Origin: Methanobacterium_B sp963825335
GTDB taxonomy: Archaea; Methanobacteriota; Methanobacteria; Methanobacteriales; Methanobacteriaceae
NCBI GenBank assembly: GCA_963825335.1
Contig: CAWGSP010000002.1
Location: 186,001-250,000 of the forward strand
Direction of reading: 5' to 3'
DNA length: 64,000 bases
A program made the translations under genes and the position numbers. Of this stretch, positions 21,196-31,083 are shown in pieces. Below the pieces are notes generated by a model that saw only the letters and a program-made list of their open reading frames with translations, made no database searches and was not told the DNA's origin. How positions within the stretch are numbered: position 1 is the first letter of the stretch; each line of letters opens with the position of its first letter.

Positions 21196-24100
21196 GTGAT
21201 AACTGTTGAAAATAAAAGAAATCTCTTAAAAATTCCTTTAATATTTATGGGAATTGGAATAATATTTTTGTGGAGTTGGGGGGCGGTTTCGGCAGCCGGG
21301 ACATCACAGTCAACAATATATGTATCAAATAATGGTAATGACAGTTGGGATGGATTATCATCTGTATGGAATGGTACAAGCGGCCCGAAAGCCACAATTG
21401 GTAATGCCACATCCACAGTTTCCAAAGGTGGAAATGTTTACATTTCCAGCGGTGTTTACAATGAAAATCAAATCGATATAACCAATAATATGACCATAAC
21501 AGGATCTGATCAGTCAAACACCGTGATCAATGGGATGGACAATGGTATTATATTCACAATCGAACCCGGGGTCAGCGCAACGATCTCCAACCTAACATTT
21601 ACCAATGGCAGTTCAACTTCATTTGGTGATATTTTAAACTATGGTAACCTAACGATTCAAAACAGTTCTTTCATCAACAACAGCGCAGTTATCAAAAATA
21701 CATGTTATGGTAACAGTGCAAAATTTGTATACGGAAACTTAACTGTTCAAAACTGCAGTTTCATAGGGAATTCCATGGTTATTTATAACGATGACAACTG
21801 CACATTATCCATTACAAACAGTAGTTTCATAGGAAACGATGTAACCGATGAAGACGACGATGGGGATAGCGTCATCACAAGTGAAAATGGTATTACCAAA
21901 GTAACCAACAGTTTGTTTGAAAATAATACTGGTTCTACTGGTTCTGCAATCCTTGCATATGGACCAACAATATTGAGTAATTGTCAATTCGATGATAATG
22001 TTGCATCCCTTTATGGTGGTGCTCTATGCGTAAGTAACACCACAATTACTAATTGTTCATTCACCGATAACAACGTAACAAGCTCTTCCTATGATGGTTA
22101 TGGTGGCGGTGCGATTTATAGCGACGGTTCAAACACCATAATCAACTGCAATTTCACAGCTAACAATGCATTAGATGACTATGATGGAGGTGCTGTATAC
22201 GTTGATGGTACAAAAACAGTCACAACCTTCATCAACGACAACTTCATTAACAACACCAGTTACGATGGAGGGGCAATTCTTATCGATATAACCAACGCAG
22301 ACATTTATAATTCGACTTTTACTAATAATACTGCCTATGAGGACGGTTTTAATACGGGTTTAGGTGGAGCTATCATGAATGGTTATAATATGTTGATGAA
22401 CAACTGTACTTTAAATGGCAATACAGCATATCAAGGAGGGGCAATAGCAACTTACAATCCGGGTGTATCAAATGTATCAAACTCCACATTCTGCAACAAC
22501 ACAGCAACAACTGGCGGTGCCTTATATAACTATGTTGGAAACTTAAATGTAACGAGCAGTACCATAACTGGAAACACAGCAAATATGGGAGGAGTTGTTG
22601 ACAATGAGGTGGGTATCACTAACTTGTCTTTCAATACAATTTTAAACAACAGCGCAGAGCAGGGACCAGCTGTATATGATGGCAGTGGAACAGTGAATGT
22701 GACTTTGAATTGGTGGGGCTCAAACAGTGACCCATCAGGAAATATATACAACAACGATCCATCTACAACCAATGTTGTTGATGATTCTCCATGGCTCATT
22801 TTAACAGTTTCGAACTCCCCCACCATCACAACAAACACCAACATAACTTTAACAGCAGATCTCCAGCATGATTCTCAAAACAACTACTATGATCCTGCAG
22901 TGAATCATGTTCCAGATGGTACATCAGTAACCTTCGTGCCAGATTCGTACGGTACAATAAATCCATTAAACAGCACATTGATCGATGGTCAAGTATACAC
23001 GAGTTTCGTATCATGGTCCAATCTTGGTGTTTCCCAACCTGGTATCACAGTTGACAATCAAACAGTTTATGCCAATATAGTGATTTCTGATAATATGAGC
23101 AGTATAGTTGTTGAACCAGTATCAGGATACATAAACAGTAACGTAAATTTAACAGCACACCTTACAGATTCTGAAGGTAACCCATTGGCTGGAGAAATAA
23201 TTACATTTTATGTGAATGGAAGCATAGTTGGCAAAGGCACTACAAACTCGACAGGCATAGCCAGTATGAGTTATAAAATCCAAAATATTGGTACATATTT
23301 AATCTCGGCCCAATTCTTTGGAGATTCAACCTATGTTTCAAGCACAGGAAACAGTACGCTGAAAGGGAACATGAACCCTACTATTTTGAAAATAAGCTCA
23401 GTTAACGGCTCAAAAGGCAGTGATGTAGACTTAACAGCCAACTTAACAGACAACAACAAGGTTCCGTTAACAGGCAAAACTGTAACATTCCTAGTAAACG
23501 GCAGTTCAGTCGGTACTGCAACAACCAACAACTTAGGTGTGGCAACTCTACAATACAAGATACTGTCGAACGCCGGCACATACATTATTATGGCCGAGTT
23601 TAATGGAGATTCCTCCTATGTTAAATCTAATGGTACTGGTAATTTAATCGTACCAGATACATTACCACCTACAGTCAAATCTTCTGTTATTAGCGGCCTT
23701 TACAATACAAATAAAGTAGTAAGCCTAACAACAACAGATCCTGACAGTACTGCTGTTACCTTCTACACCACTAACGGTTCAAATCCACAAACCAGTACTA
23801 CTAGACATGTTTACAAGTCTTCTGTAACCATCAGCAGCACTACAACATTTGAATTCGCAGCCGTTGATGTATTTGGTAAATGGAGTCAAGTTTACACACA
23901 ACATTTTGTTATTGATAAAGTACCCCCTAAGGTGGTATTAACCAATCCTAAACAGAATTCTTCGGGATTTTCAAGAACAGCCACAATATCTATCAAATTC
24001 AGTGAAAACATTGCTAAAAGTTCTAACTGGTCCAAAATTTATATGAAAAATTTAAGCACAGGCAAAACAGTTGGAATAAGCATTTCAATAAGTGGAGATT

Positions 24101-24240
24101 TGATAAACCTTAAAACCAGTGCTACCAGACTGTCTAACGACATTTACTTTATTTACATTCCAAGTGCAGCTGTAAAAGATTTAGCTGGTAATAATTTGGT
24201 TACAGGTTACAGCCTCAAATTTAAAACTGGAAGTAAATGA
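21196..24240 (+). CDS. Adhesin-like surface protein, 1014 aa, beta-helix plus Ig-like domains
   Basis: The protein starts with GTG, with AGGGG about 10 bases upstream, and has a signal peptide (residues 1-36, WSWGAVSAAG). A polymorphic-repeat beta-helix spans ~45-525 with rungs such as NCSFTDNNV and GGAIYSDGSNT. Two or three Ig-like domains follow (~630-820, with the repeated pattern GxxVDLTANLTDNNxxPLTGKTVTFLVNGSSVG). Then come a chitobiase-C-like domain (~825-905) and a C-terminal SbsA-Ig-like domain (IKFSENIAKSSNW). No transmembrane anchor is present. It is the intact paralogue of the frameshifted gene just upstream; both end in the SbsA-Ig module, unlike the NosD-ending adhesins. Confidence 0.87.
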   Translation: MITVENKRNLLKIPLIFMGIGIIFLWSWGAVSAAGTSQSTIYVSNNGNDSWDGLSSVWNGTSGPKATIGNATSTVSKGGNVYISSGVYNENQIDITNNMTITGSDQSNTVINGMDNGIIFTIEPGVSATISNLTFTNGSSTSFGDILNYGNLTIQNSSFINNSAVIKNTCYGNSAKFVYGNLTVQNCSFIGNSMVIYNDDNCTLSITNSSFIGNDVTDEDDDGDSVITSENGITKVTNSLFENNTGSTGSAILAYGPTILSNCQFDDNVASLYGGALCVSNTTITNCSFTDNNVTSSSYDGYGGGAIYSDGSNTIINCNFTANNALDDYDGGAVYVDGTKTVTTFINDNFINNTSYDGGAILIDITNADIYNSTFTNNTAYEDGFNTGLGGAIMNGYNMLMNNCTLNGNTAYQGGAIATYNPGVSNVSNSTFCNNTATTGGALYNYVGNLNVTSSTITGNTANMGGVVDNEVGITNLSFNTILNNSAEQGPAVYDGSGTVNVTLNWWGSNSDPSGNIYNNDPSTTNVVDDSPWLILTVSNSPTITTNTNITLTADLQHDSQNNYYDPAVNHVPDGTSVTFVPDSYGTINPLNSTLIDGQVYTSFVSWSNLGVSQPGITVDNQTVYANIVISDNMSSIVVEPVSGYINSNVNLTAHLTDSEGNPLAGEIITFYVNGSIVGKGTTNSTGIASMSYKIQNIGTYLISAQFFGDSTYVSSTGNSTLKGNMNPTILKISSVNGSKGSDVDLTANLTDNNKVPLTGKTVTFLVNGSSVGTATTNNLGVATLQYKILSNAGTYIIMAEFNGDSSYVKSNGTGNLIVPDTLPPTVKSSVISGLYNTNKVVSLTTTDPDSTAVTFYTTNGSNPQTSTTRHVYKSSVTISSTTTFEFAAVDVFGKWSQVYTQHFVIDKVPPKVVLTNPKQNSSGFSRTATISIKFSENIAKSSNWSKIYMKNLSTGKTVGISISISGDLINLKTSATRLSNDIYFIYIPSAAVKDLAGNNLVTGYSLKFKTGSK

Positions 24241-24434
24241 TTACATTTATTTCATCAACATTTTTTTTACTGGGTAATCCTTAAAAAATTGTTCATTGTA
24301 TAATAGACTTTTCAATCACTATATATTAGTTATCTTACTCGGGTGTATGGAATTTGATGGAAAATAGGTTTTTAAACCGTTTTAATTTCTAATTATGCAC
24401 CTATACCTAGTTTAAAGTACTTATTATTAATATC

Positions 24435-24460
24435 CGATAGGTATAAATGTATAAATCGCA
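24435..24460 (+). promoter_or_regulatory. Adhesin-type promoter with CGAT/ATCG half-sites around TATA
   Basis: CGATAGGTATAAATG, then TATAAATCGCA. The motif starts 74 bp before the ATG at 24509. The TATAAAT core fits an archaeal TATA box with a leader of ~45 nt. Confidence 0.65.
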
Positions 24461-24508
24461 TATAAATTAGTATATTTTTTGGGGTAATATAAAATTGGGA
24501 GGAGGAAT

Positions 24509-27500
24509 ATGAAGGGATATGTAATATTTTTAGCCTTAGCCGGCTTGATAGTTTTGATGTTTTCTGGAAGTGCGTCTGCGATTACTTTGAATACGACGCC
24601 TCTTTCAAATTATAGTAATATCTATGTTAATGTTTCAAATGTGGAAGGTGTTAGCTTCAACACCACTGGTAATGGAACCTACTATATTCAAAGTTTAAGC
24701 GCTCCGAATGGGGGTTTTAATGCAGTACATATTGCAAATAACTCTGCTACAAGTTTGAATTATGGTAGTCCTACTCTCACAACCAACCAGTCTGGTACAT
24801 TTTATGCAACAGACAGTGGAGGTAGGGGATATCAAGATGATGTGGTTCTTTTAGTTGCTGTAAATGGTACAATTCCTGATAATTTCATGTTACAATTAAC
24901 TGTGGATGGATACAACTGGACACCTAGCGGTGTTTTGAATCAGCCTCCGAGTCTTGGTAGTATAAACCCCTATGGTGTCACCTTGAATGAGACCTTTACT
25001 AAGAGTGATTTTCTTTATGGACTTCAAGATTGGAAACCGACTGGAGGAAATGATAATTATCCAATTTTTTATAATGAAAATATGAGCGATCCTAACAACA
25101 TGTTTTATTTGATGTTCATTGATACCCATGCGGGTTTGCTCGGATATAATTACCCTGGTGGCAATTCACAGTTCATTAATAATGGTGCTGTTCAAATCAA
25201 TTATACATTCTACAATCTTGAATCAACAGCTGCTTTCAATATATATGCTTGGAACATGAACACAACCCAAGGTCAGGGTATGTTGTGGACTAATAGCATA
25301 CTACCGGGGCAGACAGGTGGTCCAAGTGGTTATGTAGTTAATGGCTCACCTACACCTATCGCAGCATTCACTGCCAGCCCAACCAGCGGTAAAACACCAT
25401 TGAATGTGCAGTTCACAGATGAATCAACTGGTGCCACACCTTTAACATACCTATGGAACTTTGGTGATAATTCACCTACTTCAACATCAACTTCTCAAAA
25501 TCCTTCACACACCTACACATCTCAAGGTAATTTCCTTGTTACGTTAACCGTAACCAATGCATTTGGCAGTGACGAAACAAACACTACTATCTCGGTAATT
25601 GATTTAAATGTGACCAACAGTGTGCCTAGTGGAATTTACAACACAACATTATCTGTTAATCTAACAGCATCTCAAACACTTTCTTCCATATTTTATACAC
25701 TAAACGGAACAGCACCTAATTCAACAAGCACACTCTATACGAATCCAATTACAATAAGCAATCAGGGCACCACCACCCTAGAATATATAGCATATAAAGG
25801 TAGTTTAGTTTCATATGTTGGTACAGCAGTTTACACGATAGATGAAACACCACCCACCGTAACTGTAAATCCTGGCGGTGGTACATACAATATTGCCAAA
25901 AATGTTACCCTAACAACTACTGATATGTGTTCAACAGTAACATACTACACAACAGATGGAACAAATCCAATGACCAGCAATACTGGGACAGTATATTCGA
26001 GTCCTATTTCAATAACCTCGAATACCACCCTTAAATATGCCGCACTTGATGCCGCTGGTAACTGGAGTCCAATTTACACGGTAAAGTATACAATGGTTCC
26101 AATATCAGCACCCGTAACATCTGCAAACTTGGCAAGTGGTTCATATACCACAAACCAACTTGTAAGTCTGAGTGCCGTGGATGCTATAGATCCCAACCCA
26201 ACTATATATTACACAGAGAATGGTACCGATCCGACCATAAACAGCACAATATACTACCAACCAATACCCATCTACACAACTGGGACGACAGTTCTGAAAT
26301 TTATAGCAGCTAACTATGCTGGACTCGTGTCGAATGAGACAACACTCATATTCAATTTAACCAAACCAGCATGCAGTGGTACATGGACGACCAGTCAAAT
26401 TGACAGCAATGTACTGTACAATTCAATTGCAATAGATGCTTCAGGATATCCTCACATTGCATACTACCAGTATTCATTAACTGGAGCCGAGCCAATACTC
26501 AAATATGCATACGAAAATGCAAGCGGATGGCACACAACAGATATAGAATCAACCCCAGCTGGATCAGGATACTATGTTTCACTCGTCCTTGACTCATTAG
26601 GATATCCTCACATGGTTTACGAGGATATATTTGGTGATGGAAATCCAAACGTTCTAAGATATGTATATGAAGATGCAAATGGATGGCATTACACCAACCT
26701 CACATCACCGTATAGTAATAATCCTCTGGGTGACGTGATTGAGAATTGTAACCTGGTTTTATACAATAACCAACCCAGAATCAGCTTTTATAATCAGACA
26801 GGTGGACAAATAGAATACATGTACTTGAATGGTACTAGCTGGATCACAGAAATTGCAGATTCAAAAGGGGGCCCATGTAATTCCCTTGCAATCGATTCAT
26901 CGGGTAATCCAGTGATCAGTTTTTACAGTATCTCACCAGACTCGGGAATAGGAAGTCTTAGAATACTCCGTGGATCTTCGAATGGAACATGGACCATGGA
27001 CATTGTTGACAACTCAGCCGACAACGTGGGTCAGTCCAATTCCCTGGCACTCGATTCATCAGGAAATGCTTACATTGCCTACACCTACAATGATGGTAGT
27101 TTGAGATATGCATATTATAATGGCACTAACTGGATCTCTACAATTGTGAGTGATTTACCTGCACAGGGATGTAAACTATTGATGGACAGTTCTAACAGTC
27201 CAATGATAATATTTGAAGATGTAGGAAGCACCGACCTAGAGTATGCATTCCAACAGGGGACATCATGGGTCATCCACAACATAGACTCAACAAACGATAC
27301 ATTTGGACTGATATCAGCTGTCTACAATTCTTCAGATGTACCATTTGTAAGCTATGAAACAGCATCATTCAATCTTAGATACGGTTATCTTGAACCATTT
27401 ACAGTTACAGCAACCCCTTCTGGAGGAACCTATACAACTAATCAAACAGTTACCATGACATCAACACCTGGAACAGCAATATATTACACAACAGATGGAT

Positions 27501-28933
27501 CAAATCCAACTACCAGTTCAACAAAGATACTCTACAAGAGTCCGTTAATAATTAAAAATACCACTTCAATTAACTTCGCAGCAACCGATTCTTCAGATGA
27601 CTGGAGTCAGGTATTTTCTGATACTTACAACATAGTTGCACCGGTAACCAATGATCGTACTGGAAAAACATTCAACAGTATTCAGTCGGCCATCGATGAT
27701 CAAACCACCCTCAATGGTGACACCCTTACAGTTGGTGGAGGGAGTTACATAGAAAATGTAGTGGTTGATAAAAGTGTAATATTAAACACAGCAGGTAGCG
27801 TTTATATAAGTCCACTTAACACTGCATTGCCAGTGTTTACTATTGATAGTAATGGATCTTCTGTTGAAGGATTCATAATTTCTGGAAGCAGTAATAGTGG
27901 AATTTATGTTAACAACGTCACAGCCACTAACTTAGCAAACAACGTAATATATGGTAACGGTACAATGCTATGGGGCATATGTATGGTGGACTGTAATGGG
28001 CCAAACAACATTACAGGAAATAGTGTCTACAACTGTACAGAAGGGATAAACCTTTACGGTGTAAACGGGGCCAATATAACCAATAACAATGCTATAGGAA
28101 ATGAATATGATGGTGTAGCATTAACATCGTCCAGTAACAACACAATCACAAGTAACAACGGAACAACCCTTAATGTGAGTGGGTTCAGATTGATCACCGG
28201 TTCAAACAACAATACAATCAGTAATAACAATTTAACAGGCAATATATGGACCAGTATAAGTCTAGTGAACAGTCTATCCAACCAGATCACAGGAAATATA
28301 GCATCCAATGATCAGGAGGGTATGTACCTGTACGCAAGTAACAACAACACTGTAAGTGGTAACACAGCAGACAACAACCTATGGGATGGAATAGCTGTGG
28401 CCAGCTCAAACAACAACATAATCAAGAACAATGTGAACGTAACAAGCAACAACAGTGGAATAAGAATAATAGGTGTATCAAGTGGAAACCAAGTTTCAAA
28501 CAACGTTGTAACAGGTAATACTTGGGCCGACATGAGTCTCGACACAGCAGGCAACACCACAATCACAGGCAACATATTCAACAACACCGAAGAGGGAATA
28601 TTCATAGTCAATTCGAATGGAAACACAATAACCAACAACAACATGAACAACGATACATGGGACGGAATATATTTGGGTACTTCAAACAACAACAATATAA
28701 CAGGTAATATTATGAGCAACGGCGGATATGGTGTACGTATACAGGGCAGCACAGGTAACAAGATAATAACCAACGACTTCTACAACAACTACAATCAAGC
28801 CTACGATGACGGGGACAACACATGGAACAACACTACAACAGGTAACTACTACAACAACTGGAACAGTACCAATCCAAGACCCGTGGATGGAGGATCTGCT
28901 GTGGATAACCATCCAAGCCTCACACCATTTTAG
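24509..28933 (+). CDS. Giant adhesin-like surface protein, 1474 aa
   Basis: A signal peptide (1-24, ending SGSASA) is followed by an unassigned ~250-residue N-terminal domain with conserved-looking aromatic segments (GLQDWKPTGGNDNYPIFYN). Next are a PKD domain (~285-365), three chitobiase-C-like domains (~370-620), and a sialidase-like propeller with repeated LDSSGNPVISFY / LDSSGNAYIAYTY blades (~625-970). A fourth chitobiase-C-like domain and a NosD-like beta-helix (~1050-1474) complete it. GGGAGGAGG lies just before the ATG. The C-terminal module is shared with the two adhesins at the window start, linking both ends of the island. The propeller may bind glycans; that is inference. Confidence 0.87.
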   Translation: MKGYVIFLALAGLIVLMFSGSASAITLNTTPLSNYSNIYVNVSNVEGVSFNTTGNGTYYIQSLSAPNGGFNAVHIANNSATSLNYGSPTLTTNQSGTFYATDSGGRGYQDDVVLLVAVNGTIPDNFMLQLTVDGYNWTPSGVLNQPPSLGSINPYGVTLNETFTKSDFLYGLQDWKPTGGNDNYPIFYNENMSDPNNMFYLMFIDTHAGLLGYNYPGGNSQFINNGAVQINYTFYNLESTAAFNIYAWNMNTTQGQGMLWTNSILPGQTGGPSGYVVNGSPTPIAAFTASPTSGKTPLNVQFTDESTGATPLTYLWNFGDNSPTSTSTSQNPSHTYTSQGNFLVTLTVTNAFGSDETNTTISVIDLNVTNSVPSGIYNTTLSVNLTASQTLSSIFYTLNGTAPNSTSTLYTNPITISNQGTTTLEYIAYKGSLVSYVGTAVYTIDETPPTVTVNPGGGTYNIAKNVTLTTTDMCSTVTYYTTDGTNPMTSNTGTVYSSPISITSNTTLKYAALDAAGNWSPIYTVKYTMVPISAPVTSANLASGSYTTNQLVSLSAVDAIDPNPTIYYTENGTDPTINSTIYYQPIPIYTTGTTVLKFIAANYAGLVSNETTLIFNLTKPACSGTWTTSQIDSNVLYNSIAIDASGYPHIAYYQYSLTGAEPILKYAYENASGWHTTDIESTPAGSGYYVSLVLDSLGYPHMVYEDIFGDGNPNVLRYVYEDANGWHYTNLTSPYSNNPLGDVIENCNLVLYNNQPRISFYNQTGGQIEYMYLNGTSWITEIADSKGGPCNSLAIDSSGNPVISFYSISPDSGIGSLRILRGSSNGTWTMDIVDNSADNVGQSNSLALDSSGNAYIAYTYNDGSLRYAYYNGTNWISTIVSDLPAQGCKLLMDSSNSPMIIFEDVGSTDLEYAFQQGTSWVIHNIDSTNDTFGLISAVYNSSDVPFVSYETASFNLRYGYLEPFTVTATPSGGTYTTNQTVTMTSTPGTAIYYTTDGSNPTTSSTKILYKSPLIIKNTTSINFAATDSSDDWSQVFSDTYNIVAPVTNDRTGKTFNSIQSAIDDQTTLNGDTLTVGGGSYIENVVVDKSVILNTAGSVYISPLNTALPVFTIDSNGSSVEGFIISGSSNSGIYVNNVTATNLANNVIYGNGTMLWGICMVDCNGPNNITGNSVYNCTEGINLYGVNGANITNNNAIGNEYDGVALTSSSNNTITSNNGTTLNVSGFRLITGSNNNTISNNNLTGNIWTSISLVNSLSNQITGNIASNDQEGMYLYASNNNTVSGNTADNNLWDGIAVASSNNNIIKNNVNVTSNNSGIRIIGVSSGNQVSNNVVTGNTWADMSLDTAGNTTITGNIFNNTEEGIFIVNSNGNTITNNNMNNDTWDGIYLGTSNNNNITGNIMSNGGYGVRIQGSTGNKIITNDFYNNYNQAYDDGDNTWNNTTTGNYYNNWNSTNPRPVDGGSAVDNHPSLTPF

Positions 28934-28997
28934 GGGAAAATAATTCCCCACCATTTCTAATTTTTAAAAAAAAAAGTATATCGGGAATAAAATCAAC

Positions 28998-29945
28998 ATG
29001 AAACGTCAATATCTCCTATTAATTGCTGTAGTACTCTTGTCAACACTGACCATACCAATGGGTGGTGCACCTCCTGTAATAACTTCAGGAACTTATGTTA
29101 GTGGCTATATTGATAGTTTAGACGTTTCAATGAATAATGGTTCTACTACACCAGTACATGTGGGGGATAAAGTAACTATTGTTGTTATTTCGATGGATGC
29201 CGGTATTGGCTACTTTGAACAGGAACGGATTCTGATTCCAATACCCAGCGGATTACAGTTCGATTCATTTGTCGCTCCAGACATTACCGATCAAGATTAC
29301 AGTCCCACTACGGGAATATGGTATGTTCAACAACAGAAACCCGGTGGTAGAGGTATGATCAAAACCGGCATTATCACTTGCACAGTGCTGCCGTCTGCAG
29401 TTGGTAAATATATAACTATACCCATTGACTCTGTGCGGTACGCAACATTAATGTATGAGGCAATCAGCGGAACAGAATATGATGTAACAGCAATGAGAAT
29501 ATCACAGTGCCCTGTTGAACCCAAATCTGCCGAATCAATAAAAGTTTTACCGGCAGTCAAAAAGAATAGTGGAAATGGGAAAGGAAAGGGGAAAGGTAAA
29601 GGAAAAGGGGATGGAAACGGGAATGGAAACGGGAATGGAAACGGAAACGGGAATCACGATTCAAGTTCTGACATAAACCATGACGTGTTAACTGGTTCAA
29701 CACCCACCAGTCCCCAACTTAAAGCATTGGCAAACAACTTGACCAGTGCCGAAAATAAAGATCCTCTAACAAGTCCAAATTCCGGCGGAGGAGGGGGTGG
29801 TGGGGGAAGCCCTAAAAAGGTCTACGAAGTAACAACTTTACCCGCCATAAATGCATCAAATTTCTGGCCGTATCTGATAGCAATACTGGCTATAATAGCA
29901 GTAATTGGAACAGGATACTACTATGGAATTAAGAAGGATGATTAG
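28998..29945 (+). CDS. Membrane-anchored surface protein with GK/GN-repeat linker
   Basis: The 315-residue protein has an N-terminal signal peptide (ending MGGAPP), and a ~150-residue beta-rich domain resembling cohesin/DUF11-like folds (VGDKVTIVVISMDAGIGYFEQERILIPIP). A low-complexity linker follows (GKGKGKGKGKGDGNGNGNGN, ~193-215), then a poly-Gly stretch and a C-terminal transmembrane segment (YLIAILAIIAVIGTGYYYGI) with a KKDD tail. It therefore sits outside the cell, anchored by its C-terminus. It is 64 bp downstream of an adhesin gene and 94 bp before an ExbB-like gene, so it may be the outer partner of the ExbB/DUF2149 pair. Specific family not recognised. Confidence 0.75.
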   Translation: MKRQYLLLIAVVLLSTLTIPMGGAPPVITSGTYVSGYIDSLDVSMNNGSTTPVHVGDKVTIVVISMDAGIGYFEQERILIPIPSGLQFDSFVAPDITDQDYSPTTGIWYVQQQKPGGRGMIKTGIITCTVLPSAVGKYITIPIDSVRYATLMYEAISGTEYDVTAMRISQCPVEPKSAESIKVLPAVKKNSGNGKGKGKGKGKGDGNGNGNGNGNGNGNHDSSSDINHDVLTGSTPTSPQLKALANNLTSAENKDPLTSPNSGGGGGGGGSPKKVYEVTTLPAINASNFWPYLIAILAIIAVIGTGYYYGIKKDD

Positions 29946-30039
29946 TCCCATGATCTAAAAGCCATAGGTTATAACAAAAAAATATACAGTAAAATTATAT
30001 AATTCAGAGAATATCAACAAAATTTTAAGAGGAAATCAA

Positions 30040-30684
30040 ATGTTAACATCATCCATCAGCAGTACATTTACCAGTTCATTGCATGTGGTCACTCAGAGTT
30101 TCTTGATCCCGGTAATGTTAGTTCTCTCAATCTTTTTTATTTACGCTTTGATCAATTTGGGCATATTGATTGCAGAATACTACAAAAAACACAACAATAC
30201 ATTTGATTTTAAGGACTTCATCAACCAGATGTTATCTGTTGCGAAAACTGGGAATACAGAGGATATAATAAATGTGATTGAAGGGGGTAACATACCTCGA
30301 AGTCATAAGGAAGTTCTAAAAACCGTTGTCAACAGCACAAATGTCAGCAATGAATTCAGGGAATCCCTTGCAATAAAGATGGTCGAAGATGAAAATATAA
30401 ATTCGGCTAAAAAATTAGAAAGAACAGATATAGTTGCAAAAATCGCACCTGCCATAGGTCTTATGGGTACACTAATACCATTAGGCCCTGGACTAACCGC
30501 TCTGGGGGCCGGTGACATCCAAAGTCTTGCACAACACCTGACAATAGCATTTGATGCAGCTGTCCTGGGAATGGCATCAGCTTCGATAGCATTCATAACC
30601 TCAAAGATCAGGCGAAGATGGTACGAAGAAGACCTTTCAAACCTTGAAACACTGGTAGACACTGTTTTGGAGATCATAAAATGA
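30040..30684 (+). CDS. MotA/TolQ/ExbB-type proton channel protein
   Basis: The 214-residue protein has one N-terminal transmembrane segment (~22-45) and the characteristic MotA/TolQ/ExbB core: LERTDIVAKIAPAIGLMGTLIPLGPGL, then LTIAFDAAVLGMASASIAFI. In the family this pentameric channel uses an ion gradient to drive motion of an ExbD/TolR-like partner. AAGAGGAAATCAA before the ATG is a good ribosome-binding site. Its stop overlaps the start of the DUF2149 gene (ATGA at 30681-30684), so translation is coupled. The energised target is unknown; the anchored surface protein upstream is a candidate. Confidence 0.85.
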   Translation: MLTSSISSTFTSSLHVVTQSFLIPVMLVLSIFFIYALINLGILIAEYYKKHNNTFDFKDFINQMLSVAKTGNTEDIINVIEGGNIPRSHKEVLKTVVNSTNVSNEFRESLAIKMVEDENINSAKKLERTDIVAKIAPAIGLMGTLIPLGPGLTALGAGDIQSLAQHLTIAFDAAVLGMASASIAFITSKIRRRWYEEDLSNLETLVDTVLEIIK

Positions 30685-30992
30685 TAAAAAAACGAATGAT
30701 GCAACGAAGGAGAAATGTGTTATCATCAGATGCAGAAATAGATCCAATGATCTACGCTGTGAATATGATTGACTGCATGCTTGTACTGGCAGTTGGATTT
30801 CTGATATTCACCCTCATATTCATGAACACCAATCCACAAGACGCAACACAATCAGCTGTAGATATAAAAATTGGTCAAGAAATAAACAGCACTCCTCAAA
30901 GTGCTTCGTCTTCGCAAACTGGTTTAACACCCTTAGGGACCGTTTATAAAGACCCTAAAACTGGTAAAACAATTCTGGTAACGAGTTCTTGA
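30681..30992 (+). CDS. DUF2149 protein, probable ExbD-like partner of the ExbB-type channel
   Basis: The 103-residue protein has a basic N-terminus, DAEIDPMIYAVNMIDCMLVLAVGFLIFTLI as a single transmembrane segment with a membrane-entry Asp, and a short extracytoplasmic tail ending PLGTVYKDPKTGKTILV. These features match DUF2149, which in methanogens is found beside ExbB/TolQ-like genes. The placing of Asp before the membrane segment resembles ExbD/TolR, where an Asp carries the proton. It overlaps the channel gene by four bases. Confidence 0.8.
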   Translation: MIKKRMMQRRRNVLSSDAEIDPMIYAVNMIDCMLVLAVGFLIFTLIFMNTNPQDATQSAVDIKIGQEINSTPQSASSSQTGLTPLGTVYKDPKTGKTILVTSS

Positions 30993-31083
30993 TACAACAT
31001 CCCCTAAATAATATCTGTATACTAATACACACGGCAAAATCAACTAAAGAAATCTAATCTTTTATCTTTTGTGGAGATTTTTA

